DNA of 64,000 bases from Larix kaempferi (GCA_027924585.1 BSBM01000871.1:186001-250000), one strand, 5' to 3'; shown: positions 1 through 11,075, counted from the first letter of the stretch. Numbers and translations: made by a program. Notes: generated by a model from the sequence alone, not told the origin.

Positions 1-727
1 TAGAGTTTTTTAGTTCTGAGGACAAGATGGAAGCCCATGGGAAGGATTCACTGGTAGTCAAGACATGATGCATTATAGGTGCCAATTCAGCTTTGAACAA
101 CAAACAATTAGGGAGTCTAAACAGTCAACACAACATAGCCGCTAGCAAAGAGTAGGGTTCCTTGAACCAGGCAATTGGATATAAATTATTAGGCTTAAGC
201 ACAAAAGAATTAGGTTTTATCATCCAGGACTTCATCATTTCGGAAAAATTGTAATGGGACTTGGAGGATTGGATGAAGTCAGGAGATGGGGTCTGCTTAT
301 GCGGCCTGAGAGAAAATGCTCGGGTAAAAACATTAGGGCGGAAATGAGTCAATTGCTTCCCCAGAGCAACATTGAAATATCAGTCTTTGACACTGGCATT
401 CTCTATTATCCACTTCACTGCATCTGTATAGGGTAATATAGCGGGTCGTGCAATGATAGCATGAATCTGAGAAGCCCTAATCTTCTCATAAGCGGGCCTA
501 TCAAATTCTACCTGCGAGAGGTCATCATTGTCAAAAATAGCATAAATCTGAGACCAATCCATTTGATAAGTCTCAGTGACCTTTCCACTGGTATCAAAAA
601 AGATACCAAAGTTGGGGTCTTTCGTTAAGGTACACCCGAGAGCAGCCCTAGACCGGGTACTTCGTGACATAGTGGAAAACTTCATAATCTCTGACGAAAT
701 AAATAAAACAAAAATAAAAAACAACAA
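1..727 (-). pseudogene. Unrecognised gag-like coding remnant, broken by two stops
   Basis: One reading frame on the minus strand runs from about 727 to the left edge and is interrupted by two stops, near 380 and 125. The protein begins with a short basic segment (MSRSTRSRAALG, from about 670). It continues with a soluble, aromatic-containing region (YQMDWSQIYAIFDNDDLSQVE) and keeps coding-like composition after each stop. The length and the leading basic patch resemble gag-type proteins of plant retroelements, but I do not recognise the family and see no knuckle, protease or RT motif. The left end is cut by the window. The sense of a single decayed frame is seen directly; the gag label is inference. 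Confidence 0.35.
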
Positions 728-1018
728 TCACAGACAGCCAAAAGACCAACCAAAAAAAATGGGATGACGACAATCGTACCTGTGATAACTGAAAATTGGA
801 AATCGACTGAAGGCAAGAAGTCCACAGTAAAATCAGCTCAGCAGAGTAATTCAACGAGTAAAAATGATAAAGAAAAGTAAATAAAAACCTATATTTATCA
901 ATTTACCCAAATTAAATCACGACCATAGGATTAAGAGAAATGGATGGCTAAGATTGACCGATGCAAAGCGCGGGATCAGGTTCAAAAACATAATAAAAGT
1001 TTTATTTACCACTCGTGA
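728..1018. other. AT-rich non-coding stretch
   Basis: This lies upstream (in minus orientation) of the remnant at 1-727. I see no gene or obvious promoter element in it. Confidence 0.4.
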
Positions 1019-1425
1019 AAGCTGAAAACTGAAATTGGCGGGTTTCGGGTTTCAAAAATACGACCAAATTAAAACCAAGTTTCCGAAAGCCGCAACCCAA
1101 AAGTTGCGGGTTGCGGATTTCGGAACTCAATTAAACACAATGTTAAAAATGAATTCCCGAATCCTGAAATGCGACAGTGTCGGGTTGCGGGTTTATTAAA
1201 ACTCACAAACAAAAATTCTGGATCCCGAAATGCGACATCGTTGGGTTTTGGGTTTCGGGTTTATGTAAAACAAACTTCAGAAAGAAATGAAATCCTGCAG
1301 CCGCAACTTTCGGGTTTCGGGTTTCGGGATGACGAAAATCCCAAAATGAAAACAGCAATTTCCCGCACCCGAAACTTTCGGGTTTCAGGTTCTCCAAATG
1401 TCGGGTTTTGGGATTGCCAAGGGAA
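1019..1425. repeat. GGGTTTC-rich degenerate repeat
   Basis: The motif CGGGTTTCGGGTTT and its complement (AACCCGAAACC) recur irregularly, together with TTGCGGG/CCCGCAA pairs that face each other. Examples are the facing elements near 1100-1120 and 1345-1395. The unit is 6-7 bases and irregular. It superficially resembles the plant telomere motif TTTAGGG but has C instead of A throughout. Small open frames on both strands here are by-products of the repeat. Confidence 0.5.
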
Positions 1426-1769
1426 ATGTCAAAATAGTCAAAATTTAAATATTTTGCAAACCAAACACTTAAAGAAACCCAGATCAAGCAGCGAAAATGA
1501 AGTACGGGTACATGGGCAGTAATGTTTAAAAACATCTAAACCAAAAATCATATTTACAAAGAGAAACTTACCCATATACCTTCGAATTGATTAAAAATGG
1601 GGCTCCCATGCTTTCGCTAAGCATGGGATCTGTTGTGGCCACAATAGGTAGACGCTTAAATTGTAACCCTTCTAAGTGTATAAGTGAATGTTAGAGTGAT
1701 AGTCATTTAAGGGCATGAATGAGTGGATGAGTGATACTCATTTCAGTACCTTAAGCATTTTTTAGTACT
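1426..1769. other. Non-coding stretch
   Basis: Mixed-composition sequence between the GGGTTTC repeat and an unassigned ORF. I see nothing assignable. Confidence 0.35.
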
Positions 1770-2153
1770 TCAAGTATCAAGTTGAACAGTATTGCTCGTA
1801 GTTTCCGTAAAAGTCCCACGATAGAGGGACTTAAGGGTGCAGATCGCGGTATTGTCCATCACCGCACAATCTGGCCTCGCAGCGCATGCCCCCTGCCGCG
1901 CTGCGCAGTACGTCCGTCCAAACAACTCATCACATACTGTGGAAACCTGATTCCATAGTACCCCATAGATACACCTCGGGTGAGACTTCAGCCTACTCGC
2001 AGGTTGTTGCCAAAAGGGCTGGTGTGAAGGGGTTTTGTTGGTCAAAGGGAAACCATACAGAACTTGGGTCTTATTGAAATCCTGTAGGTCAGCATCAGTC
2101 AAGCCAAGAAGACTCATAATTTTGGGACCCAAAAAATTGTACAAAATTTCCAA
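1770..2153 (-). other. Unassigned 127-codon ORF
   Basis: An open frame on the minus strand overlaps the start of block A by about 30 bases. It contains a cysteine-rich stretch (residues about 75-100) encoded by a locally CpG-rich segment (1870-1920). I do not recognise the protein. It could be an exon-like fragment captured next to the block or a chance ORF. It has no counterpart beside block A2, where the flanking sequence is different. Confidence 0.15.
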
Positions 2154-2523
2154 GAGGATGGAGAAACATTGTAACTTAGTGTAACATGTGGGTGTCCACT
2201 AGTATCCATATGAATTAGTCCCCACCCACCCTTAGGGATTAATGGTCCCCATTGTTTTAAGTTTTTCCATCATATGAGGAAACTTATCCTGAATCTGACT
2301 CTTGGTGAGGCATTGCTTTGATGACTTGATACAATTGGATGTTCTTCTGGCGAGTGGACTTCATCTTAGTGTCCCTGATCCAGTTAAGTGTAGCCTTCTC
2401 AATGAAACTGGGATTGATTTTTGTAGGGACCAAGTGATCGACTACCTCTGAGGTGTCAAAGAGAGGTGGAAAATATGGTTGAAGTCAGGTAAATTTTTAG
2501 GGGCAAAATTTCACCAATTGGCT
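2121..2523 (-). pseudogene. Block A, left part: decayed coding fragment
   Basis: This 403-bp segment is closely similar to 55434-55835. Read on the minus strand, both copies encode the same protein pieces in shifting frames. They include FDTSEVVDHLVP, IEKATLNWIRDTKMKSTRQK and a segment around GWGLIHMDTSGHPHV, SYNVSPSSWKFCTIFW. The copy here carries a one-base insertion after INP that the other copy lacks. Conservation of peptides across both copies shows that this was once coding. The family is not recognised. The segment ends exactly at the E1 insertion (TGGCT, 2519-2523) and resumes at 12125. Confidence 0.5.
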
Positions 2524-3557
2524 TGTTATACCTCAAATTGCCACACCATGTGTAAGTGAGAATATACATGTTTCCCACCATGGAAAACATGATGTTTATG
2601 CCTCCTAAGGGTGTTAGGACCCTTCATTCTAATGTTGGTACCTTCCCTAGTCACACTTGGAAGAAAATCCAACAAGCAACGGGTTGAAACCCACATTAAC
2701 CACATCCAAAAATTAAGTCTTTTGGAACTACCGCGCCCTGCATGCCTATGGGGTAGCGGTAGTGTCAAACTACCGCATTCTGCATGCCTATGGGGGAGCG
2801 GTACTACCGCGCTTTTCTTAGTTATAGGGGAGCAGTAGTTTTGGTTTAGGCTTATCCCTTTTATTTTGGATCTTGGATCTCATGGAGATTTTCTTGGGAT
2901 GAGGTACCCCTTCGAATCCCATCTCACTTTCCCTCAGCATGATTTAGATCTTTGATCCACATATTATTCACTTAGATCCATAATCTCCTCTTAGTGGTTG
3001 GCCTCCCAAATACTACTTAAAGATAGCCATCCATGAGCTAGGGGGTGTGATCTTGGAAACACTAAACCTATGATCCTATGAGTCTTGCAAGGGTGATGTT
3101 GGAGAGCTTGGAAGGAGGTGCTACTACTTTGGACATCAAGGTATAACATTGTAATCAACTTCTTTTGGCTTTCTTATCATTAATATAACTTAGCCTATTC
3201 CTCTCATTTTCATGTCTTTAATGATGAATGCATGAAATTGTCTCTATTTATATAGTTAGATCTTTGTTTATACATATATTGCATTGGAGAAGGTGTTGTG
3301 TTTCCTTTGTGAACAAGTTCATAAGTCCATAATCAAAGGCTGGAGCTATAGCAACTTAGGAGCAACAGGACAACCATCAAAGTAAGGTATGCCATCTACT
3401 TGCTTTGTATTTCCATAGCTTGTTAGCTGATGTGTGAGCTAGATCTCGGAGGACTATAGTGTCTATTTGTTTCATCTCTGTCTTGGGTAGGAAACTAGGG
3501 GCCTTTTCTAATCCCAAGTGGATATCTACCTATCCGTAGGGAGATTTTCTTACAACA
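2524..3557 (+). repeat. E1 5' LTR
   Basis: Starts TGTTATACC and ends TTACAACA (TG...CA). The right copy is at 11086-12124. It contains a TATA-like CTATTTATATAG at about 3244-3255 and a hairpin cluster at 2727-2838 upstream of it. Confidence 0.9.
2727..2838 (+). repeat. Triple hairpin cluster in the E1 LTR
   Basis: Three tandem units each open with CTACCGC and close with GCGGTAG around a loop of about 21 bases. Unit 1 pairs ACTACCGC (2727-2734) with GCGGTAGT (2756-2763), 8 perfect pairs. Unit 2 pairs TACCGC (2771-2776) with GCGGTA (2798-2803). Unit 3 pairs CTACCGC (2804-2810) with GCAGTAG (2832-2838), one mismatch here, while the right LTR has the perfect GCGGTAG. The loops share GCATGCCTATGGGG. 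The cluster lies upstream of the TATA-like motif, hence in U3. Confidence 0.75.
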
Positions 3558-3562
3558 GAAAC

Positions 3563-3580
3563 TGGTGGCTCCACTGGGGA
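3563..3580 (+). promoter_or_regulatory. E1 primer-binding site (putative)
   Basis: TGGTGGCTCCACTGGGGA lies five bases inside the 5' LTR. E2 has TGGCGACTCCGCTGGAGA and E3 TGGTGACTCCCCTTGTG in the same place, so the site is conserved across the group. Its form (TGG plus a tRNA 3'-end complement) is that of a retrotransposon primer site. Which tRNA it matches cannot be settled here. Confidence 0.7.
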
Positions 3581-3755
3581 GCCTTTCTTCCCTAGTTTCA
3601 CCTTTGCTTGCTTGTTTAGATCATCAAATCCTCTTCTAAGTGTTGTTTCTCATCACCTTAGATCCTCTTTGATCATCATTGAGGACCATTTTAAACTTAG
3701 GACCTTATCCTTGCTCGGATCTTTGCCAAAATTTGATTTTTTAATCCTACAGGAG

Positions 3756-3832
3756 ACTACCGCTCCCCCACAGTGTTCTAGGGCGTGGTACTGTCCAACT
3801 ACCGCTCCCCCACAGTGTTCTAGGGGGCGGCA
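3756..3832 (+). repeat. E1 leader hairpin repeat (42-bp period)
   Basis: Two tandem units, CTACCGCTCCCCCACAGTG followed by TTCTAGGG and a GCGTGGTA or GGCGG closing arm, repeat with a 42-base period. The CTACCGC/GCGG arms are the same stem type as in the LTR cluster, now placed downstream of the primer site. Confidence 0.6.
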
Positions 3833-4868
3833 TTGTCATTTTTTTGGTCATTTTTGAGCTTATTTGGAGGGGTTCCCTTGGGTTTTTTGCTCCCAAACTC
3901 TTGGGGTGCCTCCATATGTTCCACCGACTTCTTTTTTACACATTTTTGAAGATATTTGAGTCTCTTTTGAGTCCTTTTCATCCACATTTTTGTCTCTAGT
4001 CCTTCATTGGCATCTTTGAGGCCATTTGGTCAATTTTGAGTCCTCTGAGCCATTTTTTAGTTCTAGGAGTCAAGTGTACCTTCCCAGTCACTTTAGGATC
4101 TCTATAACATAACTTTGAACCCTTCCAAACCTCATTTGGGAAGATTTGTGCCCCTTTTTCTTTGTTTGGAAGACTAGGTTCTATCTTGGAAAGTTGAAAT
4201 CCCCTTGGGTTAACTTGATCCCTTGTGTACGTTTTCAATTTTTCTGATTTAGAGTCTCTTGATCAGTGATTTTGTGACCATTACATGACTAATTTGGATT
4301 GATACAATTCATTTTTAGCTTGTTTTAGAAACTCTTTGCATATTTTGGAAGATCAAAGCCTTTATTTGGTTTCTTGAGTTAGACTAGTGCTTTGTTTGCT
4401 TGTTGGGTAGAATTGTCATTCTTTTCAAGCCCCAATAGCTTGCATTGGTTCTTAAAACTTCTTCTCACCATCGGATTGTGATTGGATTCTTTTTTTTTTT
4501 TCAGAAATCTCTTTAGTGTGATATTCCAAAGGTTTGTTTGGTTTGGCATCATTTGGATTGATTAGATTGGCTTTGAAAAACTTGGGACATCCTTGTCTTT
4601 TGAAGTCATTTTCTTGGGTTTTGCGCTTTGTTTCCTTTGCATCTTTAGATATTTATTGGTCGTTGGAATAGATCGATCCCTTGTTTCCATTTTTTTGTTC
4701 AAATAAAAGCTTTATTTTGTCACTCTTTTGCATTATTCATTAAATTGGAAAACATAAGCATTCTTCTTGCTTTAATTTAATCATTTGACATTCTTGGTCT
4801 TACATTCATGAGAAGAAGAAAGGCTTGTTTCATATTTATGTGCATTTGAGTTAGACAATATTATTAGG
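3833..4868 (+). other. E1 leader, T-rich
   Basis: Long T-rich untranslated leader. No ORF of note and no recognised motif. Confidence 0.5.
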
Positions 4869-5615
4869 TGTAGCTAGGGTTTTACCCCTAGCTTGTGCAA
4901 ATGAGCACCTACTAAGGAGAAGGGACTCCTTAGTAGCAGTTCAGTAAATGTAAATTAAAATGCTAAAACAAGAATATAAAATACTCTAAAACATGTGCAT
5001 GAAACTGAAAAACAACATATGAAGAATGGCTTTTTGTATTAATGTTACCTTCAATGTGAAGGTTGGTGAAGCTCTTGCAATGATCCAAGAGGGTTGCTCC
5101 AAGCTCCAACTTGCTCCTTCTCTTTCTCCAATGGTGGGAATGGGCCAAAAGGGGCACTCAAGGTAAAAGTAGCTCAAGGGTGAGCTAGGGTTTCAAGAGT
5201 GATTTTGGCAAAGTAAGGGTGCTTATGATTGTGGATGTGAAATAAGGGGTCTCCATCACCTATTTATAGTTTTTTGGTGGTGGAGTGCTGGCCCATGGTT
5301 TTGGGAACCATATGGTTTAGGGCAGCTGTATAGGGTTTTTTCCTCCTTTTCCTCATTATTTTATATTTTTTATTCCCTTTTTAAAGGGTTTTTTCTATTT
5401 TTAGAGGAATTTTGGATATTTTTGGAGGAAAAAGGGGTTTTTTAGCCTTTTTGAGGCTTTTTTGATGGTTTTGTGGCCTTTTGGAGGCATTTTAGGCCTT
5501 TTGGAGGCTTTTTAGTGGGATTTTCAGGGTTTTTAAGGGAAATATGGTAGGAAAATGGACAAATGAGCCATGTAATGGGGTAGATGAGGTAGTGAACACT
5601 TTTTGGGTGTTAACA
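4869..5615 (-). repeat. Solo LTR of the E3 family, nested in E1
   Basis: This 747-bp segment is the inverted counterpart of the E3 LTR at 38273-39015. In minus orientation it begins TGTTAACACCCAAAAAG and ends CCCTAGCTACA. Flanks are TTAGG (4864-4868) and TGAGG (5616-5620), a 4-of-5 TSD match. The TATA motif of the family is present (CTATTTATA on plus at about 5260). There is no internal region, as expected after LTR-LTR recombination. Confidence 0.85.
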
Positions 5616-6775
5616 TGAGGTGCTTCTCTTTGTCTTGCATTTGATTGGAAGCATTTGTGGAGTCCTTCTTTCCATAGATTAGATGTGTCTTTTTCAAGTG
5701 TAAAGAGATAGGAAACATATTATAATTATTACATTTGGTGTTCATATAAAGAACTTTTTTATTGCTTTGGGTTAGTTTTGGGTACATCTTTTACCTCTTT
5801 TTATCATTTTGAAAGAACTAAAATTGCATTTGCATTGGGTTTTACATATTGGGAACGGAAAGAATTCTTCCTTACTTTAGCTAGTGTTCATCGAAGAGAA
5901 AGGCTCATTTCGATTCATCTTCATTTGCATGGTTTGAGTCATCACAACACCATCAAGTTGCACTTCCATAACCCAATTGTGTAAGAAAGCCTCTAAAATT
6001 AATCTCCCTAACTAAACCAATATTAACCTCACTTGAGGAAATCAAAAGAATTTGGTAGTTAGGTAGGACACCGGGGATAGGCATCAAAATAATTCCCCCT
6101 TGTCATTTTTCATCTGAGACATAGTCATTGTCTTTAGGGAACTAAAATCCTCTAGTATTTGTTGACACGGTCATACACCAGTTTGTGGAGGGGCCTCCTG
6201 ACTGTTTCACACTTTCAGGGGTTAAACCGCCACGAGATTGAGAACCGGACGGACTCTATGGAATGCCGCACTCCACTTAGAACTAAGGAAACATCGATCA
6301 TTGTCTTCCTTGTATTCATAGTAATGCAAGGGTGATAAGGCAGAAGCACCGAAAACCTTTTCCAATGTGTCATGAACGAGGTAGCTTAGTGACTTTTCTT
6401 CTAGGGCTCTTTATCCAGGATCCCTTTCGATAGAGGGATATCCTTCCATTATCGGTCTCTCATTTTGTATTGTTCGACTTGGATTTCATCACCTTGCGAA
6501 GGATACAATTTGTTGAGGTCTCCAGCTCTTAGTTAGGAGGTTTTGCTTGCTATCCTATAGAGGGTCTTTTTCTTTATAGGGCTACTTGTTGGCATTCTGG
6601 CCATTTTGTTGTATAGCTCGCTTACTATGGCAGCGGCCTCAGTATAGTTTTTTGAGCTTGCTCTTTTGTCCTGTGAGCCTTGTATTTTCCTAGCTCCCCT
6701 TTCGCACACTCGGTTGCCTGAGGGTTTTTGAGTTCTTTTTAACAAGACTTCGTCCACATCACTTAGTTTTGTTTC
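5616..6775 (+). other. E1 leader, second part
   Basis: Non-coding. The stretch from about 6050 to 6500 matches the E3 leader at about 40090-40520 (shared phrases TTGACACGG, CTTGGATTTCATCACC), supporting common descent. No gene seen. Confidence 0.55.
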
Positions 6776-7951
6776 ATGGAGAATCTACCTCCATGCACCC
6801 ATGCTCCTTCTAGGACTACCAATCTAGAGATCCCTTTTCAAGGGGTACCTTTTAGTTTTCCTCTAGTTGGAGATATTGGTAAGGATTGCCCTGGTCTTTC
6901 CCATGTGTCAGAAGTGTGGTCTAAAAACCCCAAACCAATTGTATCGTCGAGATATGACCATCATGTCGATGACACTCCCTCAACCAGTGACCCCTTGGTG
7001 AAGGGTCAGAAGGGTAAAGTCCTATATCCCTAATTGATATGCAAGGGTATGCACCGTACTTTCCTTTGTCCAAGCATGGATGAAGCTTCACAGTGGTTGG
7101 AAGATATTACTAGTTCTCAACTGGTGCTTCCAACAAATGATAGTATGTTGTCCCTTGACCCCCCATTGGTTGACCAAGTGATCAATTCAGTCTCATCTGC
7201 AATTGGTCCCACTCTCCCTCCCGAGAGTGAAGTGATAGAGTCGTTGTCATCCCCACTCGATCTCGCTCTTTCATTGGAGAAAGTCCAGACTGAAGCAGTC
7301 ACCTTGACACAATCTTCGTCTCATTCTTATCTTCCAAGCGAGAGTGAATTGGAAACCGCTGATGTTTTCCTTATCAGTTCAGAATGTCCTCGGCAAGGGG
7401 AAACCCTGTCCGTTTCTGCGAGACCCCCTCCAAGTACTGAGGTTATTTCCTTTGATTGGAATGGTCTAACAGAATCTCGTCTTCCTTCGAGCGTTCCTTT
7501 TCAAAAATCTGTAGGAGTTTTCGATAAAGAAATTTTTCATACGATAGTTGATGAAGGAGCTTCTGTTAGTATTCTATCCTCAACTGCTTGGAAAGCCTTA
7601 GGTTCTCCTAGGCTTGTGCCTGTCACTGACCTGATACTAGCTTTCAATAGAAGGCCTACTGGACCTTTAGGGTCCCTTCCTCAGTTACCTATCACTTTGG
7701 GAGGGAAAACTGTCTGTATTGATGTCATGGTCATCCAAGGTCCCTTAGATTTTAATCTACTCCTTGGACGTGATTATGTCTATGCAATGAAGGTTGTAGT
7801 GTCCTCACTCTTTCGAGTGATGTATTTTCTCTATCATGGGCATGTTGTGACCATTGATCAGCTTTCCTTTGTGACACCCACTCATCGCATGACTCCTAGT
7901 CACCAGACTTCCCTAAATGTTCCACATGTTTTAGTGGTTTCTTCCCCCTAA
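6776..7951 (+). pseudogene. E1 gag(nucleocapsid)-protease-like frame, one nonsense codon
   Basis: One frame of 392 codons is broken by a single TAA at 7031-7033. The N-terminus (ending PLVGDIG) aligns with the E2 start (PFIGNIG), after which some 200 residues present in E2 are missing. The nonsense codon falls inside the zinc knuckle, of which CKGMHRTFLC survives (the spacing C-x3-H-x4-C is shared with E2). The retropepsin-like domain follows: IVDEGASVSILSS near 7546-7585 holds the catalytic-type Asp, and LLLGRDYVYAM near 7758-7790 holds the flap-distal motif. Retroviral-type proteases normally read D-T/S-G. DEGA is known from other plant elements, so activity cannot be excluded. No capsid domain, RT or integrase follows; the ORF ends 13 bases before the hairpin array. 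Confidence 0.75.
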
Positions 7952-7963
7952 GGGGGCCACGTT

Positions 7964-9890
7964 GGAGCAAAGTTCTATTACGATGTCAAACTCGTTAAAA
8001 AATGAAACCATCATTTCAAGCATAGTTTACTTTTGGTTTTAAGCTTGTGTAAAAATGAAACCAACCATCATTTCAAGCATAGTTTACTTTTGGTTTCAAG
8101 CTTGTGTAAAATGAAACTACCTACGAGCATAGTTTATTCTTTGTTTCAAGCTCGTTAAAAAATGAAACCGATCCTCAAGCACAGTTTACCATTGGTTTCG
8201 AGCTTGTGTAAAAATGAAACCAATCCCAAGCATAGTTTACGTTCGGTTTCAAGCTTGTGTAAAAATGAAACTACCTTCGAGCATAATTTCTTTCTGTTTT
8301 AAGCTCATTAAAAAATAAAAAGGACCCTTTCAAGCATTGTTATTATCTATTTCAAGCTTGTGTAAAAATGAAATAGATCTCCTTTCCATTTGTTCGAGTC
8401 TCCCGCTAGAGTTAGGATTTGAACCTTCATTTCATCTGCCTGGGTCACTTGATCCTGGTTCTCCCTACCCCCCCTGGTGAACACATTCGGATTAGTAGCC
8501 AATATTTTTGGGTAAGGAAGAAGAGTAGTCAGACGAAACGAAGCTTGGGGGGCATGTTTATCCGTTAGCAATCATGCTGGGGGCATTTACCAACCTCTGG
8601 TCATCATGTTGGGAAGGAACCCGTCAATGGGCCTTAACTGTGAGCAGAGTTTACCATTGGCTTCAAGCTCATTAAAAATGAAACCAGTATTCTGAGCAAA
8701 GTTCTACTCCTGTGTCAAGCTCGTTAAAAAATGAAACATATCCTTTCCCTTTGAGTCGAGTCTCCTCGTAGACTTAGTACCTGAACCTTCTTTTCACCCG
8801 CCTATACTTTAGGAGAATGAAATGAAGCTTGGGGGCATGTATTCAACCTCTGGAAGTTACGTTGAAGTCAACTCGATCGCCTCTCCACACCATGTTGGAG
8901 CTAAGTCACTTACTTATAGCAATCATGCTTGGGGCATGTACCAACCTTTGGATTTCATGATGGGAAGAAGTTCACCATTGGGAACATTTTCGAGCATACT
9001 TTCCTTTTTAGGTTTCGAGCTCATTAAACCATGAAAATTATTCTGAGCATAGTTCATTTTATGTTACAAGCTCGTTAAAAAATGAAGCAGACATCATGAG
9101 CATTCTTCTAGCCTATCTTCGAGCTCATTAAAAACAGTAAGATGGTGTTTGATCTTACTTTTCACTTTTTTCGTGCTCTGGTTAAAATATGAAAAGTGGT
9201 TTGAGCTTACTTTTTCCTTTTTCGTGCTCTAGATCCAAAAATGAAAAACATTCCGAGTTCTTTTGATACCATTGTCGTGCTCGTTAAAAATTGAGCAAAA
9301 AGGTGTGTCTAACGAGTATAGGTTTATCACTTTATCCGGCCTCGCTAGACTATTTACGGCAAAGGAACTGTGTCGAGTTTACTTTTCCTTTGTCGTACTC
9401 GGTCATCAACCATGACAAAGTTGTACATGGAGTCCATAGTTAAGCTCTTTTCAGACTCCCTAAAATTGAAAAGATTGCCAAGTGATCTTGACTCTTTCAC
9501 ACTTGTAAAAGTATTTGAAAGGTCGTCTATTCGGTGATAGGTTATCCCTTTTTTGGCCCGTCTAGACTATTTACAAGAAAGGTATACTCCATCCAATCAT
9601 GACTAGAAGAGTCCCCTCCTACGTGGTTTTACCCTTTTTCAGGCGATGAGGCTAACTTTACGAAAAAGGACCTTTGGAGTCTTCTTTAGTTCTTTTCAGA
9701 CTCTCTAAACATTAAAAACTGTCGAGTTTTCCTTCCTTGGACTCATAAAATCAAACATCGAAGGACCCTTTTGGGACCGAACCCCTCCTTTATCAGGTTC
9801 ATAAAACATGTGGGATTGGACTCATCCAAAGGATGAGCTATACTGGGCATCTGTTATCCTCCTCAAGCTCGTTAAAAAACAAAGAGGTAC
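7964..9890 (+). repeat. E1 hairpin array with co-varying stems
   Basis: About 25-30 short stem-loops occur in series. Early units have loops of type (A/G)AGCTTGTGTAAAAAT or AAGCTCGTTAAAAAAT; later ones have GACTCCCTAAAAT or long loops. Perfect stems I checked: ATTGGTTTC 8191-8199 with GAAACCAAT 8216-8224; ATCTATTTC 8345-8353 with GAAATAGAT 8370-8378; CTTTGTC 9388-9394 with GACAAAG 9414-9420; TCTTTTCA 9446-9453 with TGAAAAGA 9467-9474; CCTTTTTC 9643-9650 with GAAAAAGG 9662-9669. Stem sequence changes between units while pairing and loop core persist. No ORF of note in the array. Confidence 0.8.
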
Positions 9891-11075
9891 TCATAAAACA
9901 TGATGGGGATTGGGGAGGAATAAGTTAAGTTTCTTTTAGAAAGCTTCATGGCAGCTTGTGTCGCCCTTGAACATGGCACCTTTTTGCGTCTCGTCATACA
10001 GTTGGGTAATCTACTTATCTCTGAGTCATGCCAATTCTATGAGTTGTCTCGCTCCTTCAAATAATCTGAAGAATGCCTCAGTCATCGTTGCATTATGTCT
10101 TGGTCTCTGCCTCATTGAGTCACTGCTATTGAGTCATTATTGTTGTGCCGTTCATGTTCAAGGGAAGTTTACCTTAGTCATACTCTACAATATTGTTAGC
10201 CTTTACATCCCTGTGGCAGTCCATACTCATCTGATTCATTACTTCATATCACTTTCCTATGTCGGTTTCGTGTCAATGATGTGGGATCCATTATGGCCCT
10301 CCTTCGACGAGTCTATTCCTATCAACTTCAACTCATTATCCAGGAATTAGTCTTAGAAACCAACCTTAGTACCTTGGTACCTGCATGCCTCAATGGCAGG
10401 TTTCCTTGTATTCGACAGTAGGTTTTCATCATTGACCTCTGGTCAAATGATCTCGCGGATGTTCGACATCAACTCATCTATTCACATTTCATCGAGATGT
10501 ACTATGATACCTTGGGAGTCATTTTCATCATTGGTGATTTCCCTCGCACTTGTTAACGATTTCAATCATTGACCGGTAATCAAGTAGTTTCTACCATGTT
10601 CGACTTCAACACCTTGTAATCACATGGTTAGATTCGTATCGATTTGGGATCGAGTAGAAGACCCTGGATAGTTCTGAAGTCTTTTTAGCACATCCAGGTT
10701 GCGATGGAGATTTTTTTGAGTAGGTTCCCACATATATATTATGTTGGTGACATCATTGATGTACTGTCACACAGATCCACTCTTGTATTGGTCGTGGCTG
10801 TGTCATTGTCTTTTCATGGATCTACGCTTGTAGTCTAGTAGCCATGATTTGTCTCCAGTCAGTGTTAAGTCAGTATTATCATGGATATGCAATGTATTGG
10901 TCGGCAGCCATGCTTTCAGTCAGTTGTTCCGAGCATGCGTATGCCCACCTCGAGGTCGTTAGACATATTGTTGATATTTGCTTGCAGCTCTTCTCCAACT
11001 CTCCTTCAAATATCCTTGCAGACTTATTATTTGTAAAGTGTTTCGGCCATCAGATTCCTTCTGACCTCACACTTT
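9891..11075 (+). other. E1 3' untranslated region
   Basis: Sequence related to the E2 3' region read on minus (22060-22400) and partly to E3 (51240-51330). It shares phrases such as CATGTTCGACWTCAACWC and TGACCGGTAATCAA. A 130-codon frame at 9958-10350 is open but resembles nothing I know and lies in non-coding homology, so I treat it as chance. Confidence 0.6.

Noticed and set aside
1019-1425. Interstitial telomeric repeat
   Set aside because: The motif is TTTCGGG, not TTTAGGG, and is irregular.
1770-2153. Host gene exon
   Set aside because: Cys-rich and CpG-rich, but no recognisable family, splice-site support or conserved copy; listed only as an unassigned ORF.
8000-9890. CRISPR-like regular repeats
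   Set aside because: The repeats are imperfect hairpins of variable length and spacing inside a plant retrotransposon. There are no identical repeats with unique spacers and no cas genes.
9958-10350. 130-codon ORF in the E1 3' region
   Set aside because: The homologous parts of E2 and E3 are not open in this frame.
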